Of a stretch of 64,000 bases of DNA, positions 23,673 to 36,000 are shown one piece after another. The position numbers and the translations under genes were made by a program. The stretch is taken from assembly GCF_034702125.1 (NCBI RefSeq), contig NC_085875.1:22766116-22830115 (forward strand), written 5' to 3'. Each line of letters begins with the position of its first letter. The first letter of the stretch is position 1. Origin of the DNA: Engraulis encrasicolus. Lineage: Eukaryota; Chordata; Actinopteri; Clupeiformes; Engraulidae. The notes beneath the pieces are model-generated. The model saw only the letters and a program-made list of their open reading frames with translations, searched no databases and had not been told where the DNA came from.

Positions 23673-24194
23673 ATGCTGTGGCCTAACAACATGGCTAATG
23701 CCCTCTTTATCCTGCTGGCTGTGATAACCCTTTGGGAGACAGGTTTTTATTTCATATATCTTATTTACAATATAATATAATATAATATGATATAATATAT
23801 AAAATAATATCATAATATACAGTAATTACTGAGTAGGCCCTTATTTATAGATATTTTTTTCTTTTTAAACATACAATTTCAGGGGTCTCTACAGCATTTG
23901 CCAACAACCTCCAGGTTTATCAGGAACCCCGCCATGCTTTCAAGAAAGCCGGCGAGAGCATTCACCTCACCTGCAGTCATAAAAATCCCAATTACGAAAT
24001 ATTACTGTGGTATCAGCAGCTGCCTTCAGACACAGCTCTCAATCTGGTCGGATTTGTACGTTTTAAATTGTCAACGATGGAAATGGCCGGAGAGAACTTT
24101 AATATAAGTGGTGACGGGGAGAAGGAGTCTGTGTTGCGTCTAGCCAGGCTCACTCAGGCGCAGTCGGCTGTGTACCTCTGCGCTGCCAGTGATA
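23673..24194 (+). CDS. TRBV: T-cell receptor beta V segment (family D, second)
   Basis: Leader exon 23673-23742 (MLWPNNMANALFILLAVITL; an in-frame second ATG at 23691 may be the real start, giving a normal-length leader). V exon 23883-24194 is open in the leader phase, though its early part lacks an ATG and is easily missed by ATG-based ORF calling. Features: NNLQVYQEPRHAFKKAGESI, first Cys in HLTCSHKN, WYQQLPSDTALNLVGFV, FNISGDGEKESVLRL, and SAVYLCAAS at the second Cys. An RSS follows directly. No inactivating change is seen. One N-glycosylation site (NIS). Beta-chain assignment is inferred. Confidence 0.8.
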
Positions 24195-24232
24195 CACAGT
24201 GCAGCTGTTTCCTCCACCCCTCTACAGAAACT
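24195..24232 (+). other. Recombination signal (23-type)
   Basis: Canonical heptamer CACAGTG, 22-bp spacer, nonamer ACAGAAACT (weaker than canonical). Confidence 0.85.
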
Positions 24233-24314
24233 TCAAAGACGTGAACTCTACCATACCAGAAATATGGAAACTGAATAGCAATGTAAATAAAATAATTGAA
24301 ACTGAATGAGGTGT

Positions 24315-24530
24315 CATCAAGTGAAGAGAAAATCCGAAGTGCTCAGGGAATTGTTCATAAAAATCTTGAAGGTGCTCTTTGGTGTTGGGGAAAAAACAAT
24401 ATCTTGTCAAAAAAGGGAGTGCAAGGCACTCTTCTTGTGGAAAAATATTAAAAAGCCTTTATTGAAACATGGCTAATAAAAAAACATGGGAACAGAGACC
24501 CACGCGTTTCGGCGCAAGCCTTCTTCAGGG
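24315..24530 (-). mobile_element. Retroposon of the CCGAAACG family, single-arm copy
   Basis: TGAATGAGGTGT occurs at 24303-24314 and 24531-24542, a 12-bp target duplication. On the minus strand it starts CCCTGAAGAAGGCTTGCGCC, continues CGAAACGCG, then AATAAAGGC and a tail. The core resembles the palindromic elements at 32693 and 52021, but this copy has one arm only. Confidence 0.7.
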
Positions 24531-24544
24531 TGAATGAGGTGTGC

Positions 24545-24679
<135 letters not shown>

Positions 24680-25052
24680 TATGTGTGTTACAATAGTCTA
24701 ATGATGCGAATTCCCTAATTCATGGGGTTTTTTTTAGCTGGAAGGCCAACGTATATAAAAAGAAAAAAAATAATGACTGGAATAGTTTCAAAACTGGGCC
24801 ATGAATCTACAATCCATGACAGTTTAACATTATTGATGGAATTATGGAAATAAAGCAACTTTTTCATGCTATTCTTATAAAAAGGCCTGGAGCTGTATGT
24901 TTGAATCTAAGTGTTTGCATTTAAGAAGTAGTAGATGTTGTATCCGTAAGATACCAGGCAGGCAGGGAGTGTTCTGGTCTTATAATTAGGGACCATTCAG
25001 TAATTCATCTCTTAATTTGTATGTTTTTTCTTGAGTAATTTAACAGTGTCTC

Positions 25053-25286
25053 AAGAGTTCAGATGCAAAACCCCCTAACTCCATTTCTGAAGATCTGCAC
25101 TTCTATATTTTTAGAGAATCCCGTTGTTGGTTTGGTTTACATTCATGTACTTGATAATACATATAAATAGTTATATTACATAAATAAAATAAAAAATATG
25201 CAATTTTGATAGCTTTGTATTAAATAAAAATGAATTAAGATTATTTTCTGAAATGGCACTTAGGGGGTTTTGCATCTGAACTCTTC
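25053..25286. mobile_element. MITE with GAAGAGTTCAGATGC termini, copy 3
   Basis: Third member of the 236-bp family. The left end begins AAGAGTTCAGATGC and the right end is GCATCTGAACTCTTC. Confidence 0.85.
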
Positions 25287-25847
25287 GTATGTTAACGCCA
25301 TCTACTGGCCAGTTTAATGAAACTTCTCATCTCTCGTGTCAGTGCTCGCCCACTTCTCGTCTGGAACGAGATTTCGGTTAGTAAACAAAACTTCAGTTGA
25401 AACGGCAAGCTGTTCCTTGCTCAGTGAATTGAATAACTTTAATGTTAAATATAAACTCTTCAGTTATGATTCCCACAAGGGGGCAATGTCGGTAAGTTAA
25501 ATTTAGTCTTACAAACGTATGTGTTTTATGGTCAATGTTTTTCCGGAAGATTATTAGAGATGTGTTGAAACAAGAGGAGCGATACTGCTGCTAGCCTGTA
25601 CAGAGGATTGGTTAGCTTCCTGTGACGGCAACGTTCATTATTTTCAATAGAAAATTATATGTGATTAATGAGTTTAATACAGAGATTGATGTGTGTGTAT
25701 AGATGTTTATCTATAACATATTTAGAAAGACTATTTTGCTAATAGGTGTTCCTTTTCTGTTTAGTTTTACAGCATAAATATTACCCGGTGACACGAGTAA
25801 TAAAGGAGAGGAGAAAATACAGATGATCGGTGGGATGTTTCTTTATT
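25287..25847. other. Sequence left of duplication copy B
   Basis: No repeat is recognised. A strong donor-like site (GTCGGTAAGT) lies at about 25489-25498 just after an ATG-containing segment. It could be an upstream exon of the copy B gene, but its phase does not fit exon 1 in the frame I tested. Copy A has the DIRS remnant here instead. Confidence 0.3.
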
Positions 25848-26600
25848 GTTTTCCTTTCCTGGCTGTTTATACGCACTGGATAGCTGAACATGCAAACGTT
25901 TAGTGAGGCCAGTACATTATTATTATTATTATTATTCATACTATTACAGAACCTAGAGAATCTTTGGTGCAGGCCCACCCCATGAGCCAATAAAAATAGA
26001 ATTCCATTGTTTAGGGCAACAATAGAAGCTGCGATATGATCCATGACACCCTCTGTGATGTCAGCTATGACATGATAGAATGTTCTGTGGATGTGATTAA
26101 AATTGTCAAAGTGTATGCCATTCACTTATTTGTTAATGATGGAGGCATAGCCTTTTTTACAATGAGGAGATTGGATGTGTGGTTAATGCAGCAATTTTCT
26201 TCCACACTATGAAGAAAGGTCAGTTAATTTATGTAGTATTTAATTTTCTATTTAATATTTTTTGCATAGACATGTGTTAGCTGTTGAGATAAACTGTGTC
26301 GATCTAATTGACAAGTAGGCTACTATCAAGTGCATTAAGGACTTTATTAAATCAAATCAGAAATCAAAATGTCTGCCTATTTTATAGAACTTACCACAGG
26401 CCTTCTCAATGTCCATTTACTTTAGTAGTATAGCCTAACAGTATAGCCTAATGTAAATGTAGGCTATAAATTAGCCTAATGTAATTATATCAATGTAAAT
26501 AGCCTCTATAATATATAATGTAAAAATGTAATGTGTCACTAACACTTCTTTGGTCAACAAGTCAACACAAACAAAGAGTGTGTGGCATGGTTGGGTGGTT

Positions 26601-26601
<1 letters not shown>

Positions 26602-26696
<95 letters not shown>
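26602..26696. repeat. (GT)n microsatellite
   Basis: About 95 bp of GT, counterpart of 4443-4533. Confidence 0.97.
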
Positions 26697-26697
<1 letters not shown>

Positions 26698-27043
26698 TGT
26701 AGTTACTGTGTGTAATGTAGAAATATAATGCATCAATTATATAATGTAAATTATAATGTTGACAAAAGATGACTCGTAGCTCAAAAAGTCGCAGTGTCTT
26801 CTCAAATTGGGTGCTCTTGGATGAAGGGGGTCAGTCTAATAATTCAACAAAAAAGACTCATCCAGGCAACTCCCAAGTGAATAATGAGGAAGTGAATAAA
26901 AATTAAGTTATGGCTAAAGCATGATTAAAAGAGTAAACATGTTTAGACCAGACACCGTTGGAGGCTAGGATTTGGGGCATTGTTGCTGGGGTCAATTTCC
27001 TGATCCACTCACCATCATTTACATCATTATACTGTATTCTCAG

Positions 27044-30000
27044 GCTCAAAAGATCCTTCCCAGAATCCGCCTGGACCTGCCTCAGGACTGGACCTGGCTG
27101 GATCACCTGGCTCATCCCTTCCATTTCCGGTGGAGGAGTATATCCTCAACCTCTCAGAGGAGTGAGTTGTGTTTAATTCCTATAATTAGAATCAGAATCA
27201 GCTTTATTGACCCAGTATACATTTTTGTCTGCAGTCTTCAGTAGTTCTCATTACAAAACAGTGCAAAACAAAAGTAAACTAGAAATGCACTCAGAGAGTG
27301 CAGACCTCTGTCAAGGAAGCTGTTTGATAGAACATTTGACTATGTTACATCATATTTTTATGAAGCCGTTCTGCCTTCCTTTTGTGAAATTAAAAACTGG
27401 AATGTCAAAATTTGCCCTGTCCTGTAGTTCAATTTGCGGTCATGGTGAAGAATCTTTAAAAAAATTCTCATTCTGGTTCGTGATCCGGATCACCACCAAA
27501 ATGTAATCACTTGTTCCTTTGGTCATTTCCAAGAACTCCACAAAGTGTCATCCAAATCCGTTCATGGATTTTTGAGTTATCCTGCTGACAAACAGACAGA
27601 CAAATAAACAAACAGACAGACAGAGACAAACCCATGCGACTCAAAACGTAACCTCCTTGGAGGAGGTAAAAAGTTATGATGATGGCAAAAGTTAGTGTGA
27701 AAAGAAAACTATAAAGATATCTTTCTATAGTCACATGATTGCCATTGTACAGACTAGCCGACCGATACAGGTTTTTCAATGGCCGATGTGATACCGATTT
27801 TTTTTCATCACCCTTGGCCTATACCCGATATTTGAGGCCGATATGGGTAAAACATTTTTTTTTAAAATGACAAATATTCCAGGTCTCAAGTGTGTTCTGT
27901 CCTGATCTGAGTGTTAGCAGTGGAGCGTACACAGACTTGACAGGCAGCTAAACTCGTCTTTCTTCCAAAATGTAGTATTTATTTGGTCGAAAACAACGTG
28001 TGAAACTGTAAACAAACAATCAAAACCACTTATTAGGCGTCTGCCTAAACCATAGGGCACTACACTGTAACAACAATTGTGCTAGCAAGCCATCTACACG
28101 AGAAAATATTATGAAACGTTACTTATCCTACTTCAACACGCTACAATAGATTAAACAAATATTCACGCTATCATAAAATTGTAATATCAAGCGATGATGA
28201 GAACAGAATAAGAAGGTATGCGTTGTTATAAATATGAGACGAACGTCAGCATCATAACGGTTAGCTAAATTAGGTTACGATGACACAGAGAAAAGCACCC
28301 ATAAAGTTCACTAACGTTGACACAATCAATACGAACAGGTAGGTATTATAATCTTAAAAAAAACACTTACAGACATTGCTGCCTTAGAGAGGACATTAGT
28401 ACTCCGGTACACCGTGTAATGAAGTTACCGGTATTATCTTCGGCATTCATTAAGTTACGTGTTGTTTCTTCACAACATTTCCATTCATTCCCAAGAGTTT
28501 ACAACTGCTGCCATAGAAACGGGCACACGCAACCAGGACCCCACGTCAAAATAAGAGCATGAAACTCTGCACCCCGACATACCAGCAAATTATACCAACA
28601 AACATTCAACTTAGCTTCTCTTTTCATCAGTTTTAAACTGGGGGCAGAACACTCCCCGTCTGGCATTACTGATGCCAATACTAAACTTAGCTTTACACCT
28701 AAGCAGTTTTTTTTTTTAAACCAGTCACTCTAGGAGAAGGTGGTGTCAGAAATGGGCAGCAGGTAAATCTTCCACGTGCCTTGAGATGTCGTCCACCACT
28801 TTTCTGCTGCAAGCCGCTGTTCTGGCTGTATTGGAGTGGGTGGGCGTGAAGAGCGGGTGGTGAAAGGTGCCTGGGAGGGCCAGGTAGTAAGGCATGGCAG
28901 CGATGGACTGAGAAAAGTCTGCTGCTGCTGCTGCTGCTGCCGCTGCGTTATTATGGCAGCACTGTGGGAGGACAAGGCCACCGGTGACTCTACTGAGCCG
29001 CTGCGTTATTATGGCAGCACTGTAGGAGGACATGGCCACCGGTGACTCTACTGACTACCAAGGCAGGTAGCATATACAAAAATGGCCTGGTGAGGTGGCC
29101 ACCAGGTTACCTGTAGATCTGGGAGGCTGACTCTAGGAAGATGGTGTCTGGGGGGTTGGTGTCTAGGAGGCTGGCTCTAGGAGGTTGGTGTCTGGGAGGC
29201 TGGTGTCTGGGAGGCTGGTGTCTGGGTGTCTGGGAGGCTGGTGTCTGGGTGTTTGGTGTCTGGGAGGCTGGTATCTGGGTGTCTGGGAGGCTGGTATCTG
29301 GGTGTCTGGGAGGCTGGTGTCTGGGAGGCTGGTGTCTGGGAGGTTGCCCTGGGAGGCTGGTGTCTGGGAGGCTGGTGTCGTGGCTGGTGTCTGGGAGGCT
29401 GCCCTGGGAGGCTGGTGTCTGGGAGGCTGGTGTCGTGGCTGGTGTCTGGGAGGCTGGTGTCGAGGCTGGTGCCTGGGAAGCTGCCCTGGGAGGCTGGTGT
29501 CTGGGAGGCTGGTGTCGAGGCTGGTGTCTGGGAGGCTGCCCTGGGAGGCTGGTGTCTGGGAGGCTGGTGTCTGGGAGGCTGGTGTCTGGTTGGCTGGTGT
29601 CAAAGCTGGTGTCTGGGAGGCTGGTGTCTGGTTGGCTGGTGTCAAGGCTGGTGTCTGGGAGGCTGGTGTCGAGGCTACTCTGGGAGGCTGGTGTCTGGGA
29701 GGCTGGTGTCGAAGCTGCTCTGGGAGGCTGGTGTCGAGGCTGCTCTGGGAGGCTGGTGTCGAGGCTGCTCTGGGAGGCTGTGATGTGTGAGCACAGTGTC
29801 CATACCTGTGCTCCCCGCCGTGGCTCAGTCTCTCTTTACAGCAGATGGTGTCGTGGCAAGGAATGAGGTGGGATGGACATCCATCCTGGAGAATGTGAGT
29901 TCGGAAGGTTGTCACTTCCAGGGGGGGGCTGGTTGGCCGTGCTTCTGCACCAGGTGGGGCTGAAGACGGAGGTGGTGTCTGAGAGGTCTCGGGATGCATG

Positions 30001-33000
30001 GCTGAGCAGTGTCTGTCACTCTCACACTCACCACATTTCAGTGCTGCTTGGCAGTCCTTGGCAAGGTGGTTGGGGGCACAGCATCTGTAACAGCGCTTGT
30101 GTTCTTTTAGAATGTCCTTCCGTTCATGCAGTGTTTTCGTCCTGAATGACCTACAATTTTCTACTGAATGGCTTTTCTTGTGCACAGGGCAGTATTGAGC
30201 TGGGTCAGTGTCTGTAGCGCCTGTGATGTCTGTCTCACCGGTGGCGGACATGTCCGTCTTCTGCACAGATATGTACGTCTTGTCGCCTCTGCTGTTGTTC
30301 GACACAGTGAAATTTGGGTCATTGCGGGCCTTTGCCTCGCGTTCCATGAAGCCGACGAAGAATGAGAAGGGAGGAAAAGATCCTCTGTGCTGCTCTTTGA
30401 AGCGGGAGCCTGTGGTGAGCCACTTTTCCTGCAAGCTAGGAGGCAGTTTCTCTACAATGGGTTTTACCCCACGAGGCGTGTCGAGGTAAGCCAGCCCGGG
30501 AAGGTAGCCGTCATTCTTAGCTGCTAGCAGCTCCATAAGAAGGTCACTAAGCTCTCTCAGCTTCACATTGTCTCTGACTGACAGTCGGGGAAAGTTGTCT
30601 AGCCTTTCGAACAGTGCATTCTCCATCATTTCTGGTGTACCATAGCATTCTTGCAGTCTCTGCCAGGACAAACAGAGGGCAGCTCTGGGGTTAGTGACAT
30701 GAACAGCACGAATCCTCTTCACATGTTCCGATGACTCTTTGCCCAGCCACTTCGCAAGGAGGTCTAACTCTTCACTGTATGTAAGCCCCAAGCCCTGTGT
30801 TGCATTGAAGAAAGATGACTGCCATGCTCTGAAACTCTCTGCTGAGTCGTCAAATTTAGTAAGGCCCGTGGTCACTAACTCTCTGCGCGCCAGGAACTTG
30901 GCAAAGTCGATCATGGGTGGAGAGTCATGGTGAACAGGAGGATGCTGATTGTGTGTGGCGATGGCAGTGTGACTGTGTGGCGGCTTTACCTCTATAGCTT
31001 CAGGTGCTGGCTGAAATGAAGGGCTGTTCACTGTGTACTGTGTTTCGTGGTGATCTGGAAAAACAGGGGGCTGTGCGCTGATCTGTAGTTGATGTGTCGG
31101 TCGTCTGAATTCTCTAACTAGGGGTTTTTCCTCCACAGCTTCAGGTGCTTGCTGAAATGGAGGGCTGTTCACCAGGTACTGGGTTTCATGGTAATGGTGG
31201 TCTGAAGTCTCTGAGTGGGGGCTTCACCTCTACAGCTCCAGGCACTGGCTGAAATGGAGGACTGTTCACCAGGTACCTGGTTTCGTGGTGATGAGGTGAG
31301 GCTGGACACTGTATGTTGAAGAAAGTTGGCTCCTGTGCTGGTGGTGTGAAGACTCTGACTGGGGGGTTTACCTCTACAGCTCCAGGTACTGACTGACATG
31401 GAGGACTGTTCGACGTGTGTTGCGTTTCATGGTGATGTGGTAAGGCAGAAGACTGTACGCTGACCTGTGACTGGTGTTCCACATACTCTTCAGTGCGCTG
31501 CTGGATCGCTTGTCGAGTAACCATACCAGTTAGGCTCTGTACATCTTCATTCTCTATGGCAACAGCTGCTTCCCACACCTCAGCTTCGACCCGCGCTGCC
31601 TCTGCATCCCTTTCATACTCCAATGCCTCCAAATCTGCTTCTAATGCTGCCCTTTGTAGATCCAGCTTGGCTCTCTCCTTTTTCAATTCAACCTGTCGCT
31701 TGGCGTAAGATGCCTTGGTGAGCGCTGCCTCGGCTGTGGCTCTAGCTTTGGCAGCCTCCATGACAGAAACTCTTGAAGAGGACGAGCGCCTCGAGCTGGC
31801 TCTTGAGTGGACCGATGGAGGTGGAGACGAGGGGCGTGACGACGGCATGCTGGAGTTCTAATATTATCCGTTGCTCCTTGCTAGTTGTCTTTTCACTGTT
31901 CTGTCCTGATCTGAGTGTTAGCAGTGGAGCGTACACAGACTTGACAGGCAGCTAAACTCGTCTTTCTTCCAAAATGTAGTATTTATTTGGTCGAAAACAA
32001 CGTGTGAAACTGTAAACAAACAATCAAAACCACTTATTAGGCGTCTGCCTAAACCATAGGGCACTACACTGTAACAACAATTGTGCTAGCAAGCCATCAA
32101 CACGAGAAAATATATGAAACGTTACTTATCCTACTTCAACACGCTACAATAGATTAAACACATATTCACGCTATCATAAAATTGTAATATCAAGCGATGA
32201 TGAGAACAGAATAAGAAGGTATGCGTTGTTATAAATATGAGACGAACGTCAGCATCATAACGGTTAGCTAAATTAGGTTACGATGACACAGAGAAAAGCA
32301 CCCATAAAGTTCACTAACGTTGACACAATCAATACGAACAGGTAGGTATTATAATCTTAAAAAAAACACTTACAGACATTGCTGCCTTAGAGAGGACATT
32401 AGTACTCCGGTACACCGTGTAATGAAGTTACCGGTATTATCTTCGGCATTCATTAAGTTACGTGTTGTTTCTTCACAACATTTCCATTCATTCCCAAGAG
32501 TTTACAACTGCTGCCATAGAAACGGGCACACGCAACCAGGACCCCACGTCAAAATAAGAGCATGAAACTCTGCATTAAGCACCCCGACATACCAGCAAAT
32601 TATACCAACAAACATTCAACTTAGCTTCTCTTTTCATCAGTTTTAAACTGGGGGCAGAACATAAGTGAAAAATAAACATTTATTTAACATTATAAAGACA
32701 AGCTGGGCTACTTCACAGTGACTAGACCCAGAGATGACTGGAGCACTCAGCAACTTTTTTAGAGGTTTTTTATTTTGGTGCACAAAATGACTGACGTTTC
32801 GGCGCACCTGCGCCTTCCTCAGAGTCAAGAACTCTTGACTCTGAGGAAGGCGCAGGTGCGCCGAAACGTCAGTCATTTTGTGCACCAAAATAAAAAACCT
32901 CTAAAAAAGTTGCTGAGTGCTCCAGTCATCTCTGGGTCTAGTCACTGTGAAGTAGCCCAGCTTGTCTTTATACTGCTGTCCTCGACGGTGAGCACCACCA

Positions 33001-36000
33001 AGGCTGAAGCGCAGACATCCCCTCTTCGACTTATTTAACATTATTTAACATTAGCAAATTGAGGTAGAACGTGTAACATTTAGACACCCACTCTAACAAT
33101 GAAGTAATGTCTAAAAATCAAGTAATAAAAAAAAAAAGTGTCTTGGTGCTTTTAAAAAACCCGAATAACATAAAATAATAATAAATAGTCCGTATCGGCC
33201 AAAACCACATGTGTATCGGACGATACTGATACACTTAAAATACGCAAATTTCTGCCGATATCCTTAGAACAGACACTCACCATTTCCCAATGTCAAGTGT
33301 TCTAGCCTTGGTAGTGCGTGAAACACCTAGTAATTGGATGCTCTTTGGTGAACTCCGCAGAGTATCCAATCATTAAGCTTTTCACGCACTACCAAGGCTA
33401 GAACACTTGACATTGGGAAATGGTAATAGTTTGAGTCTTTTTACATAGGTTGCATCTGTTTAAATCTCTCAATCGTATGTTTTTTTCAATTCTAGGGAAT
33501 GGAAGGCTTTCAGCAACATGTTAGAAACTCCTGTAAGTACAGCTGCATTAACAAATATGTTCAATGTTTTCTTCAAACAGGTATGAAGTTATCTGTTTTT
33601 GCCTGTTTTTTTTAAAAGTTTAAATCACATTTTTTGTTGACCCCCAGATGACAAGGAGCCAGTTTGTGGAGCTCTCGAAGACTGTCCTGAAGGTGTTTAG
33701 CCTGGGCTCATTTCGTCTCGTTCTACCAACTTTGATCCACCGTGGATGTGATGAGCTGAAGAGCGACTCAGATACATCCTCAAGGTAAAATAATTTAAAA
33801 AATAATAACTTGATAACACTTTATTTTAGGGATACATCTATTAGCACTAATACATACAATATTAATGCCTGTGTAAGTCACTTGTAAGGCATGTACCAAG
33901 CAAAATCAGACAGTTGTTAAGCATGTATTCACAAATGTCTTGTTCATGCCCAATTAGGGGTTTATTACTAATATGACCTTAGTAAGGGCCAGTAAGCCTA
34001 TATTTCTATTTATTAGTAAGTAGTAAGTTGCAGAATACAATGTGTATAAGCTCCCGACACACTGTGTGAACAAACCCTGAACAGTGTGAAAACAGAGGTG
34101 GAATAAGGGTCCCTATTCTAAAGTGGTGCATTGCTCAGCCCAGATGGCTTAGGGCCCCTGCACTACCAAGGACCCCTCAGTACCTAGGGCCCCCACACCA
34201 CACAGGCCCGCACTACCTAGCCCCCCTGATCAGCAAAGCGTAAGGATATATTAAATAATTATTTTTTGAGCAGTGGAGACATCTAGCATTCTCTTGTTCA
34301 TATCAAGACTTAAAGGGAACAGGAGCTATTATATAGCAAGGACTGAACGTACACTAGTCAGTGACGGTGGGTTGGTGAGATGTATTTTTGTCATGTACCA
34401 TTCAGTTTATTTGTAAGAACCCCAAAATAAATGCAGAACATTAGAATAATAGTTTTGAAGCAAACTAAACTATTATTTTGTGATAATTAAGTTAATGTTC
34501 GAGAACATTAGCTCCAAGAAGTGCAATGCATGATGGGTACGCAATCTAGGCCTACAGACAACCTACCCGGCTCTGCGTCTACCTACGTCCTTAGCTCCTC
34601 CCCTCACTCGTGCAATTTAGTTTTTATCCAAACAATTTGCCATGTATGTTACAACAGAAATATTATCATTGCTGCATTGGCCATGCATTGCATTTCTGAC
34701 AAAGGGTGTACCCATCATGCACTGCACTTCTTGGAGCTAAGTTTCTCAAACATTAACTTATTTATTATCACAAAGGAATACCTTCGTTTCGCTTCCAAAC
34801 TATTACTCATCGTTATATTCTGCATTTATTGTAGGGTTTTTACAATTAAAACTAATTGGTGTATGAAAAAATTACATCTCACCACCCCACCGTCATTGAG
34901 AAGTTTACATCCAATCCTTGCTGTATAATGCTTCATATTATCCTTTTCCATACTGAGTTTAAGAAGTGAGAACTATGTTTCTAATTAGACTGATGCATAT
35001 TTGAATAAGTTCTTACACTTTGCGCCCCAAGGGGGCTGAGTAGAGTGGGGGCCCTAGGTAGTGTGGGGGCCCTAAGCCATGTGGGCTGAGCAATGCTTCA
35101 CTTTAGAATAGGGACCCTTATTCCACATCTGTTTTCACACTGTTCAGGGTTTGTTCACACAGTGTACCAGGAGCTTATACACATTGTATTCTGGCCCTTA
35201 CAGCTTACTCATAAATAGAAATCTAGGTCTACTAGGTCCTTACTAAGGTTATATTGGTAATAAATCCCTTATTGTGCATGAACAAGACATTTACGAATAA
35301 ATGTCTAACAACTGTCTGATTTTGCTTAGTACATGCCTTACAAGTTACTTACACAGGCATTAATATTGTATGTATTAGTGCTAATAGATGTATCCCTAAA
35401 ATAAAGTGTTACCTAACTTGATAACACTTTATTTTAGGGATACATCTATTAGCACTAATACATACAATATTAATGCCTGTGTAAGTCACTTGTAAGGCAT
35501 GTACTAACTTCAATTCAGCTTCAATAGAATGCTATGAAACGTCCAGGAATATTCTCTAAGCTGGACATCTGGCAATTTTGTGTAAATGTCAACATTCTGA
35601 AACAAAAACTGCATATATGTAACATTCTACTTGCTTCTTGGTACAGAACGTGGTGTGGTGAAATATTCCCATATTTTGGCATCATTCCTGCTTAATGTAC
35701 TTCTCACATGCCTGCTATGTATGGAGACGCACCTGTGCTAGATGAAAATTTTACCCATGTTAAAATGGCGGTGCTCCCGGCCAGGCCATGTCACGTGATT
35801 GTGACGGCATCCCGATTCCCGACTTAGAGAAAACTGGGGCTACAGCTACAGCAACTTCATGTACAATCTTGTTTTTTTTAACACAGATAAAATACACAGT
35901 AAAAAAATGCAGTGAAAAAAATGCTGTGTTAATTCAACACTTAGAGAGTACTCCGAGACCAAATAGATGATGTTAAATCAAATCTCTAAGTGTTATATTA

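Larger units (their letters stand above)
27893..32661 (-). mobile_element. Gag-only BEL/Pao-like LTR retrotransposon
   Basis: Two near-identical LTRs (27893-28651 and 31897-32661) bound about 3.2 kb. The LTR ends TGTTCTG and CAGAACA are inverted. AAGTG borders both sides (27888-27892, 32663-32667), and copy A is empty at this point (near 10130). Read on the minus strand, AGACGGGGAG just inside the downstream LTR (28652-28661) is a good polypurine tract. Only a gag-type reading frame is present, with no protease, reverse transcriptase or integrase. It would have to be mobilised by an autonomous relative. Confidence 0.85.

Noticed and set aside
29141..29866. Long + strand ORFs (up to 241 codons) rich in GWCLGG/EAGVWEAG
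   Set aside because: They are the complement of a 15-bp minisatellite in a minus-strand gag gene and are open in all three frames because of the repeat, so no + strand protein is supported.
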